A DNA stretch of 64,000 nt, taken from the NCBI RefSeq assembly GCF_947331435.1, contig NZ_CAMZOF010000003.1:496001-560000 (forward strand). The letters run 5' to 3'. A program made the translations under genes and the position numbers. Position 1 is the first letter of the stretch. Each line of letters starts with the position of its first letter. The notes beneath the pieces are model-generated. The model saw only the letters and a list, made by a program, of their open reading frames with translations, was not told the origin of the DNA and did not search any database. This DNA comes from Pelagibius sp. Alg239-R121. Lineage in GTDB: Bacteria > Pseudomonadota > Alphaproteobacteria > Kiloniellales > Kiloniellaceae. Positions 25,537-34,297 of this stretch are shown here, in pieces.

Positions 25537-25728
25537 AGGGGGGCATTATTTTTTCGGCCCTAAGCATTGTTTCCAGCTAAACTATTGATAATAAATACAA
25601 CGAAGGCGAATCTGTTAATCATTGAGACCAACCAATTGTTAAGGCGGTAGTTGGTAGACTCTCTGCTTCTGTGGCCGTTTGTTCGGTCGTTCGTTTATAA
25701 TCGGTTTTAGGCCGAAACCTGGGTAGCT
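25537..25728. other. AT-rich divergent intergenic part
   Basis: With the Hsp20 leader this makes a gene-free stretch of about 335 bases. This half is AT-rich and should hold the rcdA promoter. I see no gene or clear structure in it. Confidence 0.5.
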
Positions 25729-26142
25729 TTGATTTTGAATACGTCGGCGGCACCTGTAGCGTTTTTTGACTCGACCTACGATGAGGCGATGACCCTCATG
25801 CGGGAGTCGCGCGACTACCTGACGCATCATGACCGCGCTGAACGTGCCAAGATGACGCCGGAAGCTCAGCTCTGGGCGAGCTGTGAAACCATGAGGCTTA
25901 CGGCGCGTTTAACCCAGATCATGGCCTGGCTCCTGATCCAGAAAGCCGTTCATGCCGGCGAGATCTCGCGGATCGACGCGGCTGCCGCTGAACACCGGCT
26001 GTCAGGGCAGGATGTCTGTGATACGACCGGCTGTGTTGAGGAAGTGATCCTGCAGCCCAAGCTGATGGAGCTGCTTGATCGCAGCCACCGGCTGTATCAG
26101 CGTGTCGCCCGGCTGGATTCGATGCTGGATGGTGTCGCTTAG
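25729..26142 (+). CDS. rcdA: DUF1465/RcdA family protein (regulator of CtrA degradation)
   Basis: In Caulobacter, RcdA is an adaptor that brings CtrA to ClpXP at the G1-S transition. The 137-residue helical protein shows the family pattern: FFDSTYDEAMTLMRESRDYLTH, AQLWASCETMRLTARLTQIMAWLLIQKAVHAGEIS, and a C-terminal LMELLDRSHRLYQRVARLDSML. The start is uncertain. The conserved N-terminal FFxxTYDEA block lies before the first ATG, so translation must begin at a TTG (25729 or 25735). Identification rests on motif memory of DUF1465. Family membership is firm, but conservation of the CtrA role is inferred. Confidence 0.83.
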   Translation: MILNTSAAPVAFFDSTYDEAMTLMRESRDYLTHHDRAERAKMTPEAQLWASCETMRLTARLTQIMAWLLIQKAVHAGEISRIDAAAAEHRLSGQDVCDTTGCVEEVILQPKLMELLDRSHRLYQRVARLDSMLDGVA

Positions 26143-26240
26143 GCCAGAGCGCGATTCACGCTGCCTACCCGTTCAGATAAGAACAATCGGACTCGCGTCG
26201 CTGATACTGCTGCTCTCGTCAGTCTTTTCACTTAGTCTTT

Positions 26241-26280
26241 GAAAAAGAAACGCAAATGGGCCCCTGAAGAGGAGCCCATT
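26241..26280 (-). terminator. Terminator after rpmE
   Basis: On the minus strand AATGGGC and GCCCATT form a stem with extra inner pairing (TCC/GGG), followed by TGCGTTTCTTTTT. Confidence 0.75.
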
Positions 26281-26357
26281 GGTTCGGCAGTTGCCCTGAA
26301 ACGACGATTTATCGCCGTTCGGAGTACTTCGTCCAAAAGCGTACGAAGGCCGGAGCC

Positions 26358-26579
26358 TTATTTGAGGCCGAGGCCTGCGAAACGCTTGTTGAACTTTGCG
26401 ACCTGGCCACCGGAATCGACCAGACGATGCTCGCCGGTCCAGGCCGGGTGCGTCTTGGGGTCGATGTCGAGGCGCAGCGTGTCGCCTTCTTTACCGTAGG
26501 TCGAGCGCGTCTTGAACTCGGTACCATCGGTCATGTGAATGGTGATCTCGTGGTACTCGGGGTGGATGTCTTGTTTCAT
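26358..26579 (-). CDS. rpmE: 50S ribosomal protein L31
   Basis: Ribosomal protein of the large subunit's central protuberance. The 73-residue product begins [29 protein letters not shown] and ends [26 protein letters not shown], both typical of L31. The zinc-binding cysteines of the C+ form are absent, as is usual in alphaproteobacteria. The ATG at 26579 has an AGGA site upstream. The frame extends 18 codons further but that part is unlike L31. Confidence 0.95.
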   Translation of the reverse strand: MKQDIHPEYHEITIHMTDGTEFKTRSTYGKEGDTLRLDIDPKTHPAWTGEHRLVDSGGQVAKFNKRFAGLGLK

Positions 26580-26863
26580 CGTCCTGATCCTCTTGAAGGC
26601 CGCGTATATAACCGAGCTATAACCTCGACGCAAGCCCCCGAAGGCCCCAATTCACGACTTTCCGGTAAAAGTCATCCCTGGCCGGAACATGAGTTGCGAA
26701 ATGTGGCGCGCCGATGCGCTGCAAGCATGGTTTTCAATGGCTCAGAACGCGGTTGAAAGACGTTTTGGCCCGATATGGTTAACATCCTCTATACATCACG
26801 AAGTTCGTGCATCGAAACCCCTCCGGGTTGACGGAGCACGGCGATGCGTTGGCGACAAAAGTG

Positions 26864-27871
26864 TCAGTTCAAGGCCACGCGACCTTCGATGGGATAAGCG
26901 GGGTCGTTATAGCCGGGAGTCGAAGCATGCCCGGTCACGACAAGATCGTTGATCAGGGCTTCGTCCTCCGCCGTGAACTGGTAGGTAAGGGCGCCGAAGT
27001 TCTCCTGCCATTGCTCGAGCGTTCGCGGACCGGCGACAGCGCCGGTAATCATCTGGTTGTTGAAGAGCCAGGCGAGGGCGAACTGACCGGCCGTGATGCC
27101 GCGGGCTTCGGCGTGCTGTTTTATCTTCTGTGCGAGAACGAGGGATTCACGGCGCCATTCGGTTTGCATGATCCGCGTGTCCTGGGCGCCTGCACGGGTT
27201 TCGGTCGAGGGTGCCGCATCGGGATCGTACTTGCCGGTCAGGATGCCACGAGCCAGCGGGCTGTAGGGGAACACCCCGAGGCCATAGTGATTACAGGCCG
27301 GCAAATGTTCGATTTCGACGGTGCGATTGAGGGCATTATAGAGCGGCTGGCTGACCACCGGACGCGGGATGCCGAAGCTGTCGCAGAGTCGGCAAATCTC
27401 GGCGACCCGCCAGCTGCGATAATTACTGACACCGAAATAACGGGTCTTTCCCTGGGCGATGAGATCGCCGATCGCGCCAACCGTCTCTTCAAGCGGCGTA
27501 TCGAGATCCTCCTTGTGGAGATAGAAGATGTCGACGTAATCGGAGCCGAGGCGTGTGAGGCTGTCTTCCAACGCCTGAATCAGCCAACGCCGGCTGACCC
27601 CCTGGCGGTTGGGGCCTTCGCCTAACTTGTTGCCCGCTTTGGTCGCAAGGATCCACCAATCCCGGTCGCCGGCGATAGCACGCCCCAGGATGCGCTCAGA
27701 CTCACCATTGTTGTAGACGTCGGCCGTATCGATGAAATTGATCCCCTGGTCACGGCCGAAGGCGATGATATCCCGCGATCCGGCTTCGTCACTGCGGCCG
27801 CCGAACATCATGGTGCCCAGGCAAAGTTTTGTCACTTTCAGGCCACTACGACCAAGGTTCCGGTATTCCAT
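26864..27871 (-). CDS. Aldo/keto reductase
   Basis: NADPH-dependent oxidoreductase of 335 residues with a TIM-barrel fold. It starts MEYRNLGRSGLKVTKLCLGTMMFG. The catalytic tetrad is visible as Asp and Tyr in FIDTADVYNNGESE, Lys in ILATKAGN, and His in DIFYLHKED. GVSNYRSWRVAEI and FPYSPLARGILTGKY follow, as in the Tas/YghZ-like group that reduces aldehydes such as methylglyoxal. I chose the ATG at 27871. The longer frame upstream has no family similarity. No functional partner is adjacent. Confidence 0.92.
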   Translation of the reverse strand: MEYRNLGRSGLKVTKLCLGTMMFGGRSDEAGSRDIIAFGRDQGINFIDTADVYNNGESERILGRAIAGDRDWWILATKAGNKLGEGPNRQGVSRRWLIQALEDSLTRLGSDYVDIFYLHKEDLDTPLEETVGAIGDLIAQGKTRYFGVSNYRSWRVAEICRLCDSFGIPRPVVSQPLYNALNRTVEIEHLPACNHYGLGVFPYSPLARGILTGKYDPDAAPSTETRAGAQDTRIMQTEWRRESLVLAQKIKQHAEARGITAGQFALAWLFNNQMITGAVAGPRTLEQWQENFGALTYQFTAEDEALINDLVVTGHASTPGYNDPAYPIEGRVALN

Positions 27872-28030
27872 ATCCGCCAAATTTTCCTGTCTTTCAACCG
27901 GGGCAGGGACCCCGGTTCCAATTGACGAGCTTGTCACAGGAGGACGCTTGACCGCAATGTGGAGAGGCGCACAAACGGGCGCGGAAACCACCGCTTCTCA
28001 ATTCGGCAAGCGCTCCGACGGCCGCTCGAA

Positions 28031-28693
28031 TCAGGCGGGTTGGGATTGGAGTGTTTCCGCGCGGGCCTGGCGGATAATCTGCAGGGACGACCAAAGGAAA
28101 AGCCCGGCCATGATCCCGGCGACGATCAGGTCCGGCCAAGCACTGCTGCTTGCCCAAACGCCGCTGGCGGCCAGCATCACGGCGATGTTGCCGATGGCGT
28201 CATTGCGGCTGCAGAGCCAGACTGAGCGGACATTGGCATCTCCGTTGCGATACTTGAGGAGCAGGAGGACCGATGCGAGGTTTGCGAGCAGCGCAATAAA
28301 GCCGACTACACCCATCACTTCGGCCTGCGGCGTATTGGTCACGAGAACGTGATAAGCGGTCGAACTGAACACCCAGAGACCCATAATCGCCAGCGAAATA
28401 CCCTTGAACAGGGCTGCTTTGGCCCGGACGGCGAGGGGCATGCCGATCACCGCCAGACTGATGCCGTAAGTGGCGGTGTCACCCAGAAAGTCCAGCGCAT
28501 CCGCCTGCAGGGCCTGCGACCCCGCGGCAATGCCTGCCAGAATCTCGGCGATGAACATTGCGCCGTTGATCACGATCACTGCGATCAGTATCCGTTTGAA
28601 GGCCTTCGAAGCGCCATCAAACTTGGCGTCCTGTCCACAGCAACCTGCCACGGCCGTTACTCCTATTGCTTTGTCGGTCCACTTGATTTCCAT
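28031..28693 (-). CDS. CDF-like cation efflux protein
   Basis: A 220-residue inner-membrane protein with about six hydrophobic helices. Metal-site motifs are the first-half ADALDFLGD and the second-half SRNDAIGN, the equivalents of the two DxxxD pairs of cation diffusion facilitators. The cytoplasmic C-terminal domain of CzcD or FieF is missing, so this is a short form. Cys-Cys near residue 19 may bind metal. Its promoter carries a typical MerR-family operator and a MerR gene is divergent, so expulsion of Zn, Cd, Co, Pb or Hg is likely. The metal is undetermined. Confidence 0.85.
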   Translation of the reverse strand: MEIKWTDKAIGVTAVAGCCGQDAKFDGASKAFKRILIAVIVINGAMFIAEILAGIAAGSQALQADALDFLGDTATYGISLAVIGMPLAVRAKAALFKGISLAIMGLWVFSSTAYHVLVTNTPQAEVMGVVGFIALLANLASVLLLLKYRNGDANVRSVWLCSRNDAIGNIAVMLAASGVWASSSAWPDLIVAGIMAGLFLWSSLQIIRQARAETLQSQPA

Positions 28694-28702
28694 CAAGGCA
28701 TG

Positions 28703-28733
28703 AACCTAATGTCTCTAGTAACTATAGCTTCAA
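28703..28733 (-). promoter_or_regulatory. MerR-type promoter/operator for the CDF gene
   Basis: On the minus strand TTGAAG and TAGGTT are separated by 19 bases, the over-long spacer of MerR-activated promoters. The spacer contains the imperfect dyad CTATAG-TTA-CTAGAG (28713-28727), where the regulator would bind and untwist the DNA. Confidence 0.8.
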
Positions 28734-28740
28734 GAGAAAA

Positions 28741-29226
28741 ATGACCGTGGCCCAAAAAATTTTGGACGCAGAGAAAACCATGGGATCAGGCAAAAGCGTC
28801 GAAAGCTTCACTATTGGTCAACTATCGAGAGAAACCGGCTGTAAAGTGCCGACGATCCGCTACTACGAACAGATCGGTCTGCTGCCGGAGCCGGGGCGCT
28901 CGGCGGGCAACCAGCGCGTCTACGGGCAACAACATCTATCGCGACTGGCATTTATCCGACACAGCCGGGAGCTTGGGTTTTCGCAAGCTGAGATCCGGCA
29001 GCTGTTGGAGCTTTCCGATCATCCGGACCAACCCTGTGCGGAAATCAATGCGATCGCGCAAAAGCATCTGGATGAGGTGAACCACAGGATCAGCCGTCTT
29101 GAATCCTTGAAGGCGGAGCTTGAACGCATGGTCCATGCCTGCCAGGGCGGAAAGGTCGAAGACTGCAGGGTGATCGACACACTGGCGGACCATGCGCATG
29201 GCAACTGCTTAACGGCAGAACACTAG
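28741..29226 (+). CDS. MerR-family metal-responsive regulator
   Basis: Transcription activator of 161 residues. The N-terminal winged helix reads FTIGQLSRETGCKVPTIRYYEQIGLLPEPGRSAGNQRVY, the standard MerR signature. A long dimerisation helix follows (LDEVNHRISRLESLKAELERM). Metal-ligand candidates are Cys in DQPCAEIN, then HACQGGKVEDC and HAHGNC near the end, a layout like that of the CadR/PbrR/ZntR group. It is divergent from the CDF gene and should control it through the operator at 28703. Translation may start at 28741 or at the ATG at 28780. Neither has a strong ribosome binding site. Confidence 0.9.
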   Translation: MTVAQKILDAEKTMGSGKSVESFTIGQLSRETGCKVPTIRYYEQIGLLPEPGRSAGNQRVYGQQHLSRLAFIRHSRELGFSQAEIRQLLELSDHPDQPCAEINAIAQKHLDEVNHRISRLESLKAELERMVHACQGGKVEDCRVIDTLADHAHGNCLTAEH

Positions 29227-29409
29227 TTTGGTGGCACTGATGGTCTTGTCGAATGTAGTTTGCCGGACAACATGCCGCGCTGATGGCGCTTGACTTCGCG
29301 GCGGCGATTGCACAAGGGATAGCGCAGGTTTTGACGATAAATTGCCCCGGCCCACGGATCTGAACAGGCCCTGGCGGATAGACCCGTTTTTGAAAGAAGT
29401 ACAGATTAG

Positions 29410-31278
29410 ATGATGCGACCGCGCTCCTCGGGGCAAAGCAACGATAGCACTGGCGGCAAATCCAGCCAGGGCGATTCGACCAACTCGGGACGGCCCTCCA
29501 GCAAAGAGCTGTCGCATCTGGTCAGACTTTGGCAATTCGTGCGTCCTTACAAGCTCCAGGTTGCGGGGGCTCTTGTCGCACTGGTGGTTGCTGCGTCGAC
29601 GGTTCTTGGACTCGGCTTTGGCCTGCGTACCTTGGTCGATGATGGTTTTGCCAGTGAGAATGCAGATCTGCTGGACCAGGCGGTGATGGTCCTCCTGGGG
29701 GTCGTGGTGTTGCTGGCTGCGGCAAGTTACAGCCGTTTCTACCTTGTCTCCTGGATCGGCGAACGGGTCGTTGCGGATATCCGAAAAGCGGTCTTCAACC
29801 ACCTGGTTACGCTGTCGCCGGCGTATTTTGAGATCACGCGAACCGGCGAAGTTCTGTCACGCCTGACCACCGACACAACGTTGCTGCAGATGGTTGTGGG
29901 ATCTTCAGTGTCGGTTGCGCTGCGAAATTTCCTGTTGTTCGCGGGTGGATCGGTACTCCTGATCGTGACCAGCGCCAAGCTGACGGGCATGGTTTTCCTG
30001 GTTGTGCCGGTCGTGGTCTTACCGATCATCATCTACGGCCGCCGAGTAAGGCGGCTGAGCCGGGACAGTCAGGATAGGGTCGCCGATCTGGGATCCTATG
30101 CTGACGAGGCCCTGGGTGCGATCCGCACAGTTCAGGCCTTCGGTCATGAATCCATTGACCGCATGAAATTCGGCGGCCGGGCGGAAGAGGCATTTATAAC
30201 GGCAGTCTCGCGGATCCGTGCGCGGGCGATGCTGACGGCGGTCGTCATCGTGCTGGTTTTCGGCGCGGTCAGCGCTATCCTGTGGATCGGAGGGAGGGAT
30301 GTTCTCGCCGGACGAATCTCTCCCGGTGAACTCTCGGCATTTGTTTTTTACGCGATTGTTGTCGCCGGTTCCGTGGGTGCGATCAGCGAAGTGATTGGCG
30401 ACCTTCAGCGCGCTGCAGGCGCAACGGAACGCCTGTTCGACCTGCTGGCGACGAAAACCGATATCGCGCCGCCGGTCGTGGCGGAAACCTTGCCCGACCC
30501 CGCATTGGGTAACATCTCATTCGAGAAGGTTCTGTTCCACTATCCCGCACGCCCGGAAGACGCCGCGCTTCATGGACTGGAGCTCAAGGTCGACCCTGGA
30601 GAGAAAGTTGCGATCGTTGGTCCTTCGGGGGCCGGTAAGACGACGATTTTCCAGCTTCTGCTACGATTTTACGATCCGAAGAGCGGCCATATCAGGCTCG
30701 ATGGAGTGGAACTGACCAAGGCCGACCCGCTCGAGCTGCGCAATCGGATCGGGCTCGTGCCGCAGGAGCCGGTAATCTTCTCGGCAAATGCCTGGGAAAA
30801 CATCAGATATGGCCGACCAGATGCCAGCGACGAAGAGGTGCTTCAGGCAGCTGAAGCTGCTGCGGCAAAAGACTTCCTGGATCGACTCCCCGATGGCTTC
30901 GATACTTTCCTGGGTGAACGTGGTGTGCGCTTGTCGGGTGGTCAGCGGCAACGCCTCGCCATTGCCCGTGCCATTCTGCGCGATCCGGCTGTGCTGTTGT
31001 TGGACGAAGCCACAAGCGCTCTTGATGCCGAGAGCGAACGGGCCGTACAGCAGGCGCTCGAACGCCTCATGTCCGATCGTACCACGCTTGTGATCGCCCA
31101 TCGCCTGGCGACGGTGTTGAAAGCCGACCGGATCGTCGTGTTGGATGAGGGGCGTGTGGTGGCCAGCGGCACCCATGAGGAACTGATCCGCCAGGGTGGC
31201 CTCTACGCCCGTTTGGCCGAACTTCAGTTCGGCGAAGCAGAGATGTTCAACGACTTGAAGAGTTCCGCCGGATCCTGA
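29410..31278 (+). CDS. ABC exporter, fused permease and ATPase
   Basis: Half-transporter of 622 residues that would work as a dimer. A Ser/Asn-rich hydrophilic start precedes six membrane helices (about 50-330). The nucleotide-binding domain has Walker A GPSGAGKTT, Q-loop LVPQEPVIFSANAWENI, signature LSGGQRQRLAIARA, Walker B LLLDEATSALD and the switch His in VIAHRL. This is the type IV exporter (MsbA-like) layout. Lipid, LPS precursor, peptide or drug export are all possible. No accessory protein gene is adjacent. It converges with the MotB-like gene with 9 bases between. Confidence 0.93.
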   Translation: MMRPRSSGQSNDSTGGKSSQGDSTNSGRPSSKELSHLVRLWQFVRPYKLQVAGALVALVVAASTVLGLGFGLRTLVDDGFASENADLLDQAVMVLLGVVVLLAAASYSRFYLVSWIGERVVADIRKAVFNHLVTLSPAYFEITRTGEVLSRLTTDTTLLQMVVGSSVSVALRNFLLFAGGSVLLIVTSAKLTGMVFLVVPVVVLPIIIYGRRVRRLSRDSQDRVADLGSYADEALGAIRTVQAFGHESIDRMKFGGRAEEAFITAVSRIRARAMLTAVVIVLVFGAVSAILWIGGRDVLAGRISPGELSAFVFYAIVVAGSVGAISEVIGDLQRAAGATERLFDLLATKTDIAPPVVAETLPDPALGNISFEKVLFHYPARPEDAALHGLELKVDPGEKVAIVGPSGAGKTTIFQLLLRFYDPKSGHIRLDGVELTKADPLELRNRIGLVPQEPVIFSANAWENIRYGRPDASDEEVLQAAEAAAAKDFLDRLPDGFDTFLGERGVRLSGGQRQRLAIARAILRDPAVLLLDEATSALDAESERAVQQALERLMSDRTTLVIAHRLATVLKADRIVVLDEGRVVASGTHEELIRQGGLYARLAELQFGEAEMFNDLKSSAGS

Positions 31279-31287
31279 TCACAGCGA

Positions 31288-33012
31288 TTAGCGTTGGGTC
31301 AGTTTGAGTTCGATACGGCGGTTGCGGCGATAGGCGATTTCGTCGTTGCCTTCGTCGATCGGCTGGAACTCGCCGAAACCTGTGGCAGCCAGACGGTTGG
31401 CCGGAATGCCCTGGGCATTCAGGAATTTGACAACCGAGATCGCACGCGCCGTCGAAAGTTCCCAATTCGATGGAAAGGCAAAGGTGTTGATCGGGGCGCG
31501 GTCCGTATGCCCGTCGACCCGGAGCACCCAGTCGACCTCCGGCGGAATATTGCGGGAGATTTCACGCAGGGTTTTCGCAAGACTGGCCAGCTGACCTTTA
31601 CCCGCTTCTTCCAGCTCTGCCGCGCCACTGGAAAACAGTACCTCTGACTGAAAGACGAAGCGGTCTCCGACCACACGGACGTCCCGGCGGTTCCCAAGCA
31701 CTTCGCGTAACCGGCCGAAGAACTCCGACCGATAGCGGGCCAGTTCCTGAACCTTGCTGGCTAAGGCCACGTTGAGCCGGCTGCCCAAATCGGCAATCTG
31801 GACTTCCTGCTCAAGGTTCTTCGCTTCGGTGGCTTCCAGCGTGACGGCAATGCGGGCCAGCTGTTGGCGTAAGGCTGCAATCTGACGGTTCAAAAGAACG
31901 ACTTCGGCCTGCGCCTTTTCGGTCAATTCTTCTTGTGCTGCGACGGTTTCTTCGGTCGAAGCCAAACCGGCGGTCAGTTCGTCGCGCATCTGCTGCAGCA
32001 ACGCGAGCTCCGCAAGTTGAGTCTCAATCGTTTCGCGGTCGGCTTCGATGGTGGTGTAGGCGTCTTCCAGCTGGGTTTTTGCCAGTGCGGCTTCTTCCTC
32101 GCGCAGGCGTTTCAACAAAGCCAGTTCAGCCAGCTGAGCTTCGATCTTTTCTTTGTCAGCCTCGATGGATTTAAAGGCATCTTCCAGCTCTGCCGCTTTG
32201 CTTGCCAAGGCAGCTGCGGCCTTGGCTTCTTCCTCTTCCCGAAGTTTCTTAAGGGCAGCCAGTTCGGCCAGCTGAGTTTCGATCGTCTCCTTATCAGCCT
32301 CAATCGTGCTGTAGGCGGTTTTCAGTTCTTCAGCGCTGCGCGCAATTTCCTCGGCGCTCAGTCCCAGTCGTTTGACCAGATCTTCGTTCTGACCCTGGAG
32401 TTCAGCCTGTTGTTTTTCCAGGTCGCTTTGCTGGCTTTTGAGCTGCTGCTGTTCGTCCTGAAGTTTGCGTTGCTGTTCCAGAAGGGCGGCGGCCTCCGCT
32501 TCACGCTCCGACAGGGTTGTGGTCAGGCTGTCGCGCTGCTCGATCATTGCGGCAAGTTGATTGCTTAAACTGTCTTGCTTGACCTGCGCTTCGTCATAGT
32601 CGCGAGTCAAATCGGCAAGCTGGTTCTCCAAGCTGTCGCGTCGGGACACGGATTGTTCGAGCTGCGATGTCAGGCCGTCGCGTTCATCGTTTAATGCCGC
32701 CAGCTGGTTTTGCAATGTGTCGCGCGCGGCGAGGGATGAACTGAGTTGTGCCGAGAGATCTGACGATTGGGTGCGCAGGTCAGCGTTTTCCTGACGCTCG
32801 AGGGACAGGAGGTCGGCAAGCTGGCTGACCTCGCGCTCCAGTTTTTGCAACGCTGCGTCGCGGCCGCTCAGCGCAACACTGAGGAAGAATTGCGCGACCA
32901 TGAAGACCATTAGGACAAAGATGACCACCAACAAAAGGCTGGCCAGTCCGTCGACGAAGCCCGGCCAGATATTAACCGATCGTCGTGCGCCACCTCGGCC
33001 CATGGAATACAT
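31288..33012 (-). CDS. MotB/OmpA-like protein with a very long coiled coil
   Basis: A 574-residue inner-membrane protein. One transmembrane helix (about 18-46) contains Asp21 in GFVDGLASLLLVV, matching the proton-binding Asp of MotB. About 370 residues of Glu/Leu/Gln-rich coiled coil follow (55-425). Inside it are three tandem copies of a unit like AYTTIEADRETIETQLAELA. The C-terminal OmpA domain (LRVDGHTDRAPIN, LSTARAISVVKFL, RNRRIELKL) should bind peptidoglycan. It lies 11 bases after the MotA-like gene, so the two form a stator-like ion channel. Such non-flagellar pairs are common in alphaproteobacteria and poorly understood. Confidence 0.85.
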   Translation of the reverse strand: MYSMGRGGARRSVNIWPGFVDGLASLLLVVIFVLMVFMVAQFFLSVALSGRDAALQKLEREVSQLADLLSLERQENADLRTQSSDLSAQLSSSLAARDTLQNQLAALNDERDGLTSQLEQSVSRRDSLENQLADLTRDYDEAQVKQDSLSNQLAAMIEQRDSLTTTLSEREAEAAALLEQQRKLQDEQQQLKSQQSDLEKQQAELQGQNEDLVKRLGLSAEEIARSAEELKTAYSTIEADKETIETQLAELAALKKLREEEEAKAAAALASKAAELEDAFKSIEADKEKIEAQLAELALLKRLREEEAALAKTQLEDAYTTIEADRETIETQLAELALLQQMRDELTAGLASTEETVAAQEELTEKAQAEVVLLNRQIAALRQQLARIAVTLEATEAKNLEQEVQIADLGSRLNVALASKVQELARYRSEFFGRLREVLGNRRDVRVVGDRFVFQSEVLFSSGAAELEEAGKGQLASLAKTLREISRNIPPEVDWVLRVDGHTDRAPINTFAFPSNWELSTARAISVVKFLNAQGIPANRLAATGFGEFQPIDEGNDEIAYRRNRRIELKLTQR

Positions 33013-33023
33013 CTATAGGATCC

Positions 33024-34187
33024 CTACTCGCTTTCCTCGGCGATCGCGGCGATGGTGCGGGTCAGGAGGCGGATCTCTCCACGGATCTCCTGAATGGCAT
33101 TCTCGCGCCCGCTGGAAAGGTCGTTGGCTATGCGCTCCAGACGCAGATCGACGTTGCGCAAGTGTCCACGGGAGGCTTCGTCAAGCCCTGCTGATCCGGC
33201 GCCGCCTTCGTTTTCAGCGAGCTTCGACATGACTTGTTTAAGCTGCGACTGATTCTCCGCCATTTTCATCAAGACGCTCTGCTCGGCCCGCATCTGGTCT
33301 GTCAGTGTCGACATACGATCGGTGAGGCCTGCCAGGCCCTGGGTCATGGAGGAGCGATCTTCTTCGCCGCGCGAAATGGTCCTCTGTAATTGATCTAAGC
33401 TATCCGCCGTCTTTTCGAGCAAGGCCTGAATATAGGCGGGAACCGACTGGTCACCATCGCTTCCAATGCTGCCGGTTGAAAGCTTGGTCACGCCTGATAG
33501 CCATTCCTCGAGCTCGTTGAGGAAGCGGTTGTGGGCCTGTCCGGCCTGCAGTTCGAGGAAGCCGAGGACCAATGATCCTGCCAAGCCGAACAAAGAAGAA
33601 CTGAAGGCCGTACCCATGCCCGCCAAGGGGGTTGCCAGTCCGCTTTTAAGTTCCTCAAACAGAGAAGCCGGATCGTCGATTGCGCCGTTCAATCCGCCGA
33701 TGGTATCGGCAACGGCAGTGACTGTTTCAAGTAGACCCCAGAAGGTGCCGAGCAGGCCGAGGAAGATCAGCAGGCCAATCAGATAACGTGACAGCTCGTG
33801 CGATTCTTCGATGCGGCTGTGAATACCGTCCAGCAGTGTGCGCATGGACAGCGTTGAAAGCGAAAGCCGGCCGGCGCGGTCACCCAGCATATTGGCCATG
33901 GGGCCCAGCAGGCGTGGTGGGCGGTCTTCAGAGAGTGAGCCGGGAAAGACCAGTCCGCCTTTGCTTTCGCGCCGCAGGCGATCCAACCAGGCAACTTCCG
34001 GATTCAGGCGCCAAACCTGCAGAAAGATGTAGAGGATTCCCAAGACCAGCACAAAGAGGATCAGGCCGTTGAACAGCTCGTTCGCTTGAAAGGCGTCGAT
34101 TACTTTTTCTGCGAGGGCGAAGACCGCCAGTCCGACGAGCACTAGAAAAATGCTCATATGTATCAAATAACGCTTAGGCCGGTTCAT
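33024..34187 (-). CDS. MotA/TolQ/ExbB-like proton channel protein
   Basis: A 387-residue membrane protein. Helices lie near 9-28 and 43-60. Then comes the pair typical of the MotA/ExbB family: YLIGLLIFLGLLGTFWGLLETV (about 138-160) and AGMGTAFSSSLFGLAGSLVLGFLEL (about 193-220). The extended C-terminal part (LDQLQRTISRGEEDRSS to the end) is a predicted cytoplasmic coiled coil not present in flagellar MotA. It is first in the pair with the MotB/OmpA-like gene, and the two should assemble as a 5:2-type proton-driven complex. What it drives is unknown. Confidence 0.87.
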   Translation of the reverse strand: MNRPKRYLIHMSIFLVLVGLAVFALAEKVIDAFQANELFNGLILFVLVLGILYIFLQVWRLNPEVAWLDRLRRESKGGLVFPGSLSEDRPPRLLGPMANMLGDRAGRLSLSTLSMRTLLDGIHSRIEESHELSRYLIGLLIFLGLLGTFWGLLETVTAVADTIGGLNGAIDDPASLFEELKSGLATPLAGMGTAFSSSLFGLAGSLVLGFLELQAGQAHNRFLNELEEWLSGVTKLSTGSIGSDGDQSVPAYIQALLEKTADSLDQLQRTISRGEEDRSSMTQGLAGLTDRMSTLTDQMRAEQSVLMKMAENQSQLKQVMSKLAENEGGAGSAGLDEASRGHLRNVDLRLERIANDLSSGRENAIQEIRGEIRLLTRTIAAIAEESE

Positions 34188-34297
34188 AATCCGCTACAGT
34201 GCCTCGCGGCTTAGTCTAATGTGTACAGCCATACGCGGCTGCGATGAAACTCTTCCGCGTTTAGCCCAACGGCGAAATTCCGTCAACGTTACACGTT

